Assembly: GCA_013397455.1 (NCBI GenBank)
Contig: VYZB01000035.1
Location: forward strand, 1,356,095-1,420,094
DNA from: Crotophaga sulcirostris
Taxonomy: Eukaryota; Chordata; Aves; Cuculiformes; Crotophagidae
Direction: 5' to 3'
Length of the DNA stretch: 64,000 nucleotides
Within the stretch, counting starts at the first letter, position 1; each line of letters opens with the position of its first letter. A program made the translations under genes and the position numbers. Positions 50,936 through 61,670 of the stretch are shown here, piece after piece. Under the pieces are notes generated by a model. The model was not told the DNA's origin. It saw nothing but the letters and a program-made list of their open reading frames with translations, and ran no database searches.

Positions 50936-51425
50936 TTAAATTGAAATCATATATGATTTTCTTATCGTAGACCTTATAAAAGTGGCTTCTTTCTTTGTTT
51001 TCTTCTCCTGTAGCATTTCTGGATAAGGCTCCTGAGACATCTGTCTGAGCAATCGTTTGGATTTAAGAAGATGAATGTCAGGCTGAAGCACCAGATACAC
51101 AGTCTGAAACTAAGAGCCACAGGACAGATCATACATAATATCTGCATCATAGACAGAGGCTCTTCTTCAGGGCAACTGATCACCAGGAAGCCATGAATTC
51201 CAGATTGTCAGCTTCATAACAAAGGAATAGAAGTAAATTTTTAACTTGGAGGAGATCTCCCACGGTTCCAAATTTCACTGCTGCCTTGACTGGCCGATCA
51301 TCTCTTCCAAATGCTAAATACTCTGAATACCAGCCACCACCATCAGCAAAAACGTCAGTGTCGTTCATTGCTTCCACTGATGCACATCTCCTTGGGATTA
51401 TAAAGCAACCTTTATGGATCACCAT
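50936..51425 (-). pseudogene. Decayed coding-like patch, unknown family
   Basis: Two successive minus-strand frames have an unusually protein-like composition. The first (51425-51180, open for 81 codons) includes VEAMNDTDVFADGGGWYSEY and DRPVKAAVKFGTVGDLLQVK. The second, in another frame (about 51166-50936), reads VYDADIMYDLSCGS, a TAG at 51110-51112, then FQTVYLVLQPDIHLLKSKRL, and later SQEPYPEMLQEKKTKKE before a TAA at 50936-50938. One frameshift and one stop would be needed to join them. The pattern suggests a relic of a gene or retrocopy, or conserved exons misread by me. I do not recognise the family, and chance is a real alternative. Confidence 0.28.
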
Positions 51426-53601
51426 TTAATCCCAGTGGCTTTCTGCCATGCCAGCTGCCCTGGAATACTACTAGATCCCTGGGTAATCTTTGTCTCTCTG
51501 CATTTGGACAAGTACTGTTAGTAGAGTTCAGAACAGTGAAAGAAATGATGGTAAAAAAGAAAATAAAACAATATCCCCTAATGACTTTCAGGACTGGTGA
51601 AAACAAAACTTTTTATCACTTTCTTACTTTCTATTACATCTGCTTCCTGTAGAGAAAAGTGTCAATGCCAGTAATAAGTATGCTAATTACTGTTTAGGCC
51701 ATAGCTTAAGTCTTTAAGCAATGTTGAATAATTCTTTGGTTCAGTCAGGAAATTTGTTAAGACACATTTCTCCAAATTACTGCCAAAGGCAATGTCTGGT
51801 TTTAATACTTGAAAAATAAACCAGATTTTCACTTTTAAGTGACCACATTTTTACAACTCCATTTGGACTTCTATGCAGCATTTGACTTTATCCCACCCCG
51901 TGCTTTCTCTTTCCAGACATCATGCTCAACTCATCTCTACACTCCAGGGCAGCACTGAAGATCACAGTTCAGGGAGAAAATGGCTATATTGTTTTATTCA
52001 CTTTGATTTTGTGTACCACAAGGTAAGAGCAGAGCTGTGGTGGTGGTGGAGCCATTCCCTTTCAATGGCTCTGAGCAAAATTTGAAAAAAAGGTAAGACA
52101 TGAAAGACAAAAACAGAGGGTGGGGAAGAATTTCTCTAACATTCAGGAGAAAACATAGAACTTCATTCTTCCTATTGCAACTATGTGCATGATTAAAATA
52201 AGACACCATCGCTTTGGGACAAACAGACACATTTCACTCTGAAGCAAGGATCACAGAAGAAAGACGACATCTAATAAAATTACTTTTCTTCATGATGCTC
52301 TAAATCTGTAACCAGTCAGTTAAAATAAATAGATTACATTGATCTCTGTACATTCTTTGCTCTTCCTTAAATTCTAGTGGAAAACTTTGGTACATTTCTG
52401 AGGTATTCACATCAGTTGCTAATGCTAGAAAGATGAAGAAAAATTCCCCTCTATTTTAAAGTTCAGAATGTCAAAAGTAAAGATAGCTTGCACTGAATAC
52501 CCCCTTAACGTGTAAAACACTGTTTAAGGTTTGCTCAAGCATGAAATACCAGAGTAAGATGTTTCCTCAGGAGGGAAGAGCTATACTTGTCAAAGGCCAT
52601 AAGCTACTTCTGGTCTCTCTGGACTGTTTTTGGTGCTTGCTTTCCTGATTTTTTTTCTGTTTAGAACAGTCACATCTCATGAAATTTGTGAAACAAAATC
52701 AATGTTTAAGGAACACCTTAACAACTTATATATTCAATATAAAAAATAAATCAGGAAATCCCGCTTATATATTCCAGTCAACCCGGTATTTCAGAATTTT
52801 TCCTGAATACAGTCAGTCCTTTCTAGTCTAAATTAGGTACAGGGGATCTTTCTACTAACAATTTCTTCAGTATTGTTCTGTTATTTCCACCAAGGACTCT
52901 CTAGAGGACATAAGAACCTAAGAATGGTACTACTGAGTCAATGCCAAAGGTTCATCCAAGTTAGTGTCCTGTCCCCAAGAGTGATGGTAGAACACAACAC
53001 ACCAAGGTTCTAGAAATACTTCCTCAGGGTATTTTCATGGCCTTCAGTAATTTGTGGCTTAGAGACTTCCTGAGCCAGAAGTGATGGTTTTGCTTTCCAT
53101 GACAGTGACTCATTGTGGAACTTCTCTTTCATAGTTTTGTCCCTGCCCTCAGGTAAATTGTAACCATCCATAATATCCTCCAGCAAGGAATGTTCACTGT
53201 GCCTCTTGGAAAGGAGAACCTCTCATTATTTGTTTCAAATCTTCTACTTGGGATCACTGGTACAGAAATGTCATGAGCAAGAAGCATAAAACAACACAGT
53301 GTGATGGCTAAAAATGTCGCTGGCTGTTCTTGGCCTGTCATAAGCTTCTTCTCCAGAGTATCCGGGAGTTAGTTTAGATCACTTCCTATAGTTGCATTTG
53401 CTTGCACGTTCGGTCTCTGGAGACTGTAGCAAGACAGCAGAGTAGAGACTGTAAATTTAAATTCCTTCAATGACAAGACTTACCTGCTGTTGACATCATG
53501 ACAATATCTTCTGTGGTGTGGCCTTCAAATGTCTTCCTATTCTACTGTCATCTTCTTACAGTTGCCATTTGGCTACTTCTACATTTTTATCTCTGCCCTC
53601 C

Positions 53602-53700
53602 ATAGATCATAGAATCATATATTTGTTTGGGTTGGAAGGGGCTTTAAAGATCATCTAGTTCCAACCCCTCTGCCCTGGGCAGGGACATCTACCACTAGAT
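53602..53700 (-). mobile_element. CR1 LINE fragment E, 3' end only
   Basis: The plus strand reads ATAGATCATAGAATCATAT, then GGGTTGGAAGGGGCTTTAAA, GATCATCTAGTTCCAACCCC, CTGCCCTGGGCAGGGACATC and CACTAGAT. This is the reverse complement of the extreme CR1 3' UTR. At about 100 bases it is severely 5'-truncated and contains no ORF2 sequence. Orientation is minus, like copies A and D. Confidence 0.93.
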
Positions 53701-56700
53701 GTAACTTACTAGGGGAAATTTTGTTCAAGCAAATATTTTTAAATAATAAACCTGTATGACTTGCAGATTTGCCAGATTGGTCTTATTTTGACATAGGATT
53801 GTGTTTTCAGCTTGTACACTTTTTCCCATTAATATATTTCAAAGCCAAAAAAATTTAACATGAAGAGAAATCTGTCTTGCAAATTTTTAATACGAAATGT
53901 TTTATTTCACTTGAAAAAAAACAATATAAATTTCTCTGCAATCAAGAGAAGTCATTTAGACATACCTGAAGACAAAAGAAGATCCCTTCTGTTTATTCCA
54001 GATGTTGCCAAGAATAGCTGCAGGGCTTAGAGCTGAAATCAGCAGGTTAAGTTTAACATTTCTGAAATGAGAGAACAGTGAATTGAAAAAACAGTACTTT
54101 TCAAAATGTTTATTTAAAAAACATTCATTTTTGAAAGCACTATTCACTGGATTAATTTCCAAATGTGATTACCTGGAAATACGCAGAGCTTGAAAGCCAG
54201 CTCAGCTGCCTTAATGTTTGAGAATGGCAATTAGGCTTTCAGTCCTTTACAGATTATATTAATTCAAAATATGCACATTCATGATTTAAAGAAAATTAAA
54301 GCAGGCATCAGCTTTCTCTGAAAGAGAGCAACTGAATGCTACCATAAGAACTGCTGTATGGACAAGATCTCATTGTTTGTTGTCACATAGATTTGATAAT
54401 AGGTCTTTTTTATTATTATTGTTATTTGACACTGACTATGAAGATTAAATTAACTGATTGATCTTGTCTGCTATTCATTGGAGCATACTTATGTTTTGGC
54501 CTTCTTCACCTGATAGAAAGAGAACAGATACTTGTGTACATTTCCTGTCGTATGTCTCAATACTCCAGGTCCAGGATTTTAGTATCTATCAACATCTATG
54601 GGTTCACTCTTTCAATAAAACTGTGAACCCTAGAGGCAATTATCTGTGGTTTTTCAGATCCTGGAATTTCACATTGTGGAGGAAAAGCTGAGGTGAGGTC
54701 CTGTCCTTGAAGACCAGGTAATCAGATAATCACTGTTGGAAAGGACTGTCCCAAATGTTGTCTCTGCTAGAGAACCATTTGTTTGTGTTCATACCAGTTC
54801 AATTTTCTTAAATAATTTGTCTTAGGCAACCAAATGAACCTTCCTGAAGAGTTACATACAATTATATTTCATACTTCTCAAGTATTTGCACTATTTTCCC
54901 ACGCATACGGCTGAGATAGCCTAGCTTTGCCTTCTTGTACTCCATTCAGTATTTATTTATGCCAATTAACGCTTACTTAGGTCACAAGCAACTGGTGATC
55001 TGGAGTGCTGCAGCACCTATGTGCCAGGTGTGAAATGTTTCAGTCTACTCTAGATTTCTCTTATGTTCCAGGGACAAAGAGGGGGCTCCATATTCCACTG
55101 CTGCCCCAGCTGATACGTAACAAAATACTCGTTACAATTCCTTGCAGACAAAATAAAAGTAACTCAAAAGAACTATGTTTCTGAGCCCAAAATATTCGTT
55201 ATTGAAGTCATAAGCACCTTGTCACCAGGAAAACATGCAATCACTGAGCATTTTGCGGTTCGATGAGCTTCTCAGCCAATGGTTCTTGCAGCACTCACAG
55301 AATAACTGGTGGATTTGCAAGCAAATTTTATTTCAAAGATGGATAAATTTAAATTAAATTCTAGCTAAATTTAGGAACACACACACATATATGAATAGTC
55401 TGAACTATGTACTTTCTATCATTCTTTTTCTGGTCACCTTTTTCTGGCCGATTGTTGCTAGTTGGAAATGAGCTGAACTGTGCTCACATCTGCATATGGA
55501 GATCAATACATTTAAGTAAGTTAAAATTCCAAAATGAGATTGACATTCCTTGCTAACACTCAAAGACAGTTTGGAAATCTGGCACATTGCATGTTGTTAT
55601 GCCCTAGTACTGCTTAGCATCAAGCCTGGGGAAAGCCACATTGGCTTTATCTAGGGTTATTCCTCTTCTTAAATCTAAACAGGGCCTGTGAAGCAAGCTC
55701 TAAATCTTTATGTTTTATTTACTTTTATAAGGTGAAATAACTATGTAATTATGTCATAACTACATGGCATAAGTAAGCAGAATTTATAGAAAAAAGTATT
55801 GCTGAATAATTGAATGCAATTATGCAACTTTACACTGTTACTAGAATTTGCAAAGACTGTGTGTCAATCTACACAATTGCTTCTCCCTGGTAACAGTATA
55901 ATTTCACTAAACTGAATCCCAGCTTGGAGGACAGACCAATCACATATTTATGTTGTAATAATACAGTAATAATTACCACAGCCAGCCACTGTATGGAAGA
56001 TACTATGTAATCAGTTCTAAAAACTTACCAGACATGATAATTTGAAGATTGCTCACATCATTCTGCTGTTCTGTAACATAAACCTAGATTTTCTAAGTTT
56101 CTCACAGCTTCTAACATCTACTAGAAAGAAGGAGGAACTAGCTCCTTCTACACAAGAATATAACCTTGTTTTGCATTCTGAATCAGGAAAAGGCTATATC
56201 CTCCAGATACCATTACAAAATTTCACTGTTTCAATTGTGGTTTAGTCCAATACAGCTGAAAGGGTGCATATAATTGACAAGATTCCCAAGGTTGATGTGT
56301 TGAGCGTGACAGGGCAGAGTAATTTTCTAATTTTCTTTATTTAAGAAATTAGAATAAGAAATTAGTAATAGAAACAACAGGACAATGACGTGATACCACT
56401 TCTTACTTGTGTAACTTCTTGTCCTTGGTCCTCTAGCTCCTGGACTGTGTCTTCTCACACCTTCTCACTTCATTTCCATCATAGTTAGAGCTACTTCTCA
56501 TCCTTGTGTGTGAAGCCTGTATTTCTGAGTGGCAGTAGCAGCAGAGGTGGTGCCAGAAGGCTAGTCCCACTGGAACTCCCTTTCACAGACCTGTCTGATG
56601 GATGCTGCTTTCACTCAGCTTTTCCTGTGGATCTACTTAGCTGCTCCAGAGCATTTTGGCACCTTCCGAAGTCTTTAAACTTCATTATGTTTGGCATCTT

Positions 56701-58680
56701 GCTATACAGGCAAGAAACACAGCCAGAAGGTTTTTGTATTTCTTCTGTAACTCCTGTTTCTTAATTTGGCATGAAATCCTGTTTAACTTCCTTGCTTTAC
56801 ACTGGCAGTCTGAAATGATGAAGCCTATCTCTGTGACTTATGAGAGGATAAGGCTACAACAGGAATAAAACTTCTCAATTTGAGCACCACTCCCACCAAA
56901 ATGAGGACGTTGCTGACTTCCAACCAGAGGGGGAAGACTTCCAGTCATTCTCAAGGTCTGACTGTTCTCTGTCTATACATGTGGGAATTGTATCTTGTCA
57001 AAACCTTACCTTCAAGGCTATCACCCAGGTTTTAAAATCATGTCATCATTCCCTTTCCTTTTCCTCTGTATTACAGAATTGCTACTAGAACTACTATCAC
57101 CAACAGAGCAAACCCTTTTGCAAGTCGATGTATTTACAAGGAAGAACATTTCCACAGAAGCTTTATGTATTGAAAACATGAAAACTAAATTACATCTTTA
57201 GATGATTATGACTTGTCACATATAGGGAAAACCTAAACTTTTTCCTCCATAAACTATTATTTACCCCAGAGGATGCTGGAAACGTAAAGGCTCTGTGAAT
57301 TACCAAGTCGGATCAGGTTATTTCAAGGAAAGAGAAGACATCCTATAGTAAGAGCACTTAATATTAAAGTACTAAGGGATATCTAATCTGGAGAACAGGA
57401 GGAAAGATAGATCAGTTTTATAGAGAAGAGGAGATTTTAGAAGGTGAATTTAGATGGGGAGAAGAGGTAAGAGATCATATAGGGGGGAAGGATCCAAAAG
57501 ATTTCAGGCATGGGTTTTCCTGGCACATATGTTTCCAAAATGCTCAATTTCCTTCTTTTCCTCTGAACCTGCCAAATTCAAAGCAAGACAACCGTAACCC
57601 TGTCCTTCCCTGCCATGTTGGCAGTGTGGTAGAGGCAGTTCTAGCTACGGGTTGTGAACTGGAAAATATGGACTTTCCATGACCTGAAAGAAAAACTAAC
57701 CTGGATACCCAAACTGAAATATAGATGCAGAGGAAATCTGTTTTGAGATTGCTTGATCATTCTGGCTCACAGGAACAGCACTCTCACGCTGTTCATTTGT
57801 GTTCCTGAGTTAGTGCCCTCAGCACAGAACTGAAAACCTCCAAGTTTTTCTCCCAGCTATGATAATTCTTTGGTGCCATTAATTTTACTTCCATTTCTCC
57901 ATATGTGAAATGTTATTGAGATTAATTCCCTACTGCCCAATTATGTTTCACTGACATTTTTCACATCAACATCTCCTGTCAGAAATCTTTTCTGTAAATA
58001 ACTGACCTCACAGTAATTTTCTAATCTTTTTTTTTTTCTTTAACACATGTCAACATACACTAACCAAAATTTAGGCCTGCATTGTTTTAGGTAGTCACCA
58101 AAACATATTTTGTTCCTTAGTTTTCAATAAGTAATTGAACATTTCTAATGGAACATTTTACCAAAAAAAGAATCCATTTCAAGTCTTATACCCAGGGAAC
58201 ACAAACATTTCTAGAATATTTTGAAATGTTTCTTCTGGAAATACTATTAACAAAATGCAGAGAGATTGTACATTTCCAAGCATTTTAAAGGTGAAAAATA
58301 GCAGATACACATGACTTTTACAATAAATGTATACCTTTACTTCATATAGAATCATATAAAATAACTTGCAATTGTGTTAACATGCTGGCATCCCTTTCTT
58401 TTAGCAGGACAAATTAGTATGCATTTATTTAACCTGTCATTACATCATACTGTACATCAGTCACTATGCAATTACAAAGGTAATGGTTACCATGTAATAC
58501 TGACAAAGCCACTGTTTGGCTCTTGTAATTGGTAGTCAGTAAAATGCATTTTCCACATGATGAATGAAGTAGCCAGCAAAGCAGTCAATGCTGCATGAGA
58601 TTTGCCAGAACAAAGATTAGGTTTAGAGTCCTGCATGAGCTTGAACATACAATAGTGTGTCTGTTTCTTGTGTTTTTCAG

Positions 58681-58797
58681 TTCTGTTACAAAACTCTACA
58701 GAGTACGTTCAGCAGGGGAGAGCAGTGAAGGAAAAAGGAGTGTATTTTGGGACAGGGAGGGAAGAAACTCAAAGGATAAAATTTGCCATGTGTAAAG
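58681..58797 (+). other. Candidate internal exon, unverified
   Basis: A strong acceptor (TGTTTCTTGTGTTTTTCAG, ending at 58680) is followed by 117 nt with a possible donor AAAG|GTCAGT at 58798. One frame is open throughout and reads LLQNSTEYVQQGRAVKEKGV then YFGTGREETQRIKFAMCK. The length is a multiple of three. The donor lacks the usual A or G at position +3, and I recognise no protein family, so this is only a candidate. Confidence 0.15.
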
Positions 58798-60917
58798 GTC
58801 AGTCGAAGACCCATGTCAGTCTTAAATTACGTTATTTTAATTTAACCCCTTACTGTTTCTGCAGCAACTCTGCTATTGGCAGCAGTTTTTTGACAAAGCC
58901 AGAAATGCTAGGACCGAAGTGAGCTATTTAGTAGCTGGAGCTGATGCAACATGCAGTTAGGATATCTTCCTGCCAATACATTTATCTCTCTTCCAGACAG
59001 ATGAGGACAGGATACTTTTAAGCTGTCTTCCTCCTGTCACCTCTTACGAATTTGCTCCTGCAAACAGATAAACACTCTTGGAATCAGTCCTTTAAGCATT
59101 TGTGAGGGCCATATTCATAACTTTCACAGATTCAATTTGATTCATTGGGGAAGTACTGTCATGCTGTAAAATCTATTGGAGAACAAGTTGCAGGGAAGGA
59201 TTTGGTCTTTTGTCTTAAATAACATTGACTTAATGAGTAAAAGTTACTGACTTTGCAGTGATCTTCATGTTTTGAACAGCAATTGTCAGATTTTAGAACT
59301 ATTTAGGAATCTGATTCCTAATATAATGTATGCATTGCAAGCCTACCTATCAGTTTATGTCTGCTTTTTTGATTTTCACTTAAAATCCATGGCAGTGAAT
59401 GAAAATTCATATTTGAGAAATACCTCTGGCTGCTCTGTGACCCTTTGAGCCCAGCACCTGTACTGCTTGGTGTGCTGTTCTCAGAGAAGTCCTGGGAGAC
59501 CTTCCCTGGTCTCCCCCTCATCTTCCCAAAGGAACAGGTTCACCAAGGGATCAGGGTGCTGAAGGCTATAAAATAGGTGTGTGCTGGAAGCATGGAAACT
59601 GGCAAGCTACCTAGAGTGCTTTCTTGTCCTGTGCTGCAGTGCTGCAAAAGGCTTCACAGAGGAAAAAGCTGGGAAATGTATTACAGAGTTGACCAACAAC
59701 ATCAGCCACTTCTCACAGAGACACAATGTAAGCTGTGGAGTTTACTTTTCTAATCCTCAGACTTTCTATACAACAAAACAAATGACCAGTTCTAGTCCTA
59801 AAAGGACCAAACAGACAGCTCAGCTTTCCCCTTGCAGCAGGTTAAGCCTCCAGTGGCTCTGTTAAACTGCAACCTGAGCTCTGTCTTTCGGGGCCCCAGC
59901 CACCCATAGCATGAGCCCAATTAGGGAAAAAAAAGCAGCTAGGAAAATAGAAACACCTCTCATATCTCCTCCCTCACAGGGCCCATGGAAGTGCATTTCT
60001 TCGAGGCAACTTATGGGTCCCCCCGGAATATCAAAAGCCAGCTGAGAGTAATACACAACAACCACAAATTTGTTCATGAGGGCTTGACTTCACTGTGACT
60101 AGGACATTACCTGATGCGTTATTCTTTTACCTATAAACTGGATATTTGATTTGAGCTATGAACTATTCTATCATGTATTCCTCTTAGAATCCTTTCTTTT
60201 AGCTTTTCTCTGTGTTCCCTAAATCCATCAATGTACAACTGATTTAATTACTGCATAAAAGCCAGCAACGCTTCTAGCTTCACGTAGTTAAGCATTGCAT
60301 CTGTGACAGACATCAAAACTCACTGGTGAAAGACAAATTGTAAGAAAAAAATGCTTATAGAAAAAATCTTTTCCCTCAGCTTTTCTGATAATCAATGGCT
60401 TCGAATGCTAGCCTTTCGCAATCACCTCCTGCTTTATATCTAAGGCTTAATGTACAGAGTTCTGGATTTCTAAGAAAAAAAAATCTCAGGGAAATGACTT
60501 CTCTATGCACCCACTCTAAGTTGTATATTTAGCTTTTCAAAATATCTGAAGGCAATTGCGGTACAAAGAAGTATAAAGAAAGATTAAAAAAAATGAATTT
60601 CTAATAAACTGTGCGACAGCCTCCTAAGGTAAAAGGCATATATTTAATTTCGTGAGATCTTTTAGAACAAAAGCAGTAAAAACACTAAAAATGTGCTACA
60701 CAGTAATGTTGCATTGGCAAGAGGATGATCTGCATAAGCTATTTTGGCTCCTCTGATTCTAATTTTTCTGACTCTCCCAGTTCTTTTTAATTGGTCTTTG
60801 CTTTCACCTCTCACACTTTGTAGAAAAGCAAAGGATACAAACAGTTTTGGGGGAAGAGGGAACTTGGAAGATTAAAGGTAGATATTTGGACTTTGTCTAG
60901 AACTAGTCCATAAAATA

Positions 60918-60930
60918 GGGGGGGGGGGGG
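60918..60930. repeat. Poly-G tract (13 G)
   Basis: Thirteen G on the plus strand between AAAATA and TTAATAC. Confidence 0.9.
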
Positions 60931-61616
60931 TTAATACATATGTAGTGACATTTCAGTATTATGCATTAAGAATTCATACTTAAATATGCACATTGTTTTC
61001 TGTGTCTTTTAACAACACCAAACCTAAACTGTGAGCTCTTTGCAGTACCTCTTCTGAGCTATTTGCCTGAATTATTTCTGCAGTAAATCTCTAGAAATGT
61101 CCACTTAAACAGTAAGGGTCATAAATATCTCATGGAAGCCATAAAATACAACAGAATTTTGGAAGTCATAATTTTAATGGATAAAACTGTGCTATAAAAG
61201 AAGGGCCTGTGGGACCGAGGCTAAAGTAAAATTTATCTAAGTGAGTTGCAATGCTAATCCATCTGCAAGCTATAAATTATCTTATGTCCCAGGTGTGACA
61301 TATTATCCAGGGGGTGCCTAGTGATTAGGGACACAAACGTATAGATGTGGCTGACGTCCAAGAAAGCCCCAAGCAATTAGTAGTGACTGGAAATTGTCAA
61401 CAATTGCTCTGAGTGTTTGATAGTTTCCTCTATGCTCAGGTTTGCCAAGGCAAAAGCTCCCGAGTGTCTCTGGTTGGTTTCCAAAGTGTGCACAAGGTGC
61501 AGTGGCAGGGCCTGGCTGGGGACCCATGTAGCTCTGGGCAAGATGCTTACAGTCTTTTTACACTCCTCCTCGGCTCCTGCTGAAGTCAGAGGGTCAGGCC
61601 AACAATTAGGGAAAAG

Positions 61617-61670
61617 AAAAAAAAAAAAAAGAAAGAAAGAAACCGTAATGCTTCTTAAAAAAAAAAAAAG
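61617..61670. repeat. Poly-A / (GAAA)n low-complexity block
   Basis: An A14 run, then GAAAGAAAGAAA, and after a short break a second A13 run at 61657-61669. It shows no associated retroposon body. Confidence 0.8.

Larger units (their letters stand above)
49298..53601. other. Unannotated unique sequence with a few structures
   Basis: No recognised intact gene. The longest open frame of the window (169 codons, minus, 49255-49764) lies here, but its C-terminal codons are CR1 sequence in the wrong frame and the rest is Phe/Leu-rich low complexity, so it is not a gene. It also contains a strong hairpin (50309-50349), a CT-rich run (50528-50552), a 16-bp direct duplication (50856-50893) and a decayed coding-like patch (50936-51425). 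Confidence 0.5.
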
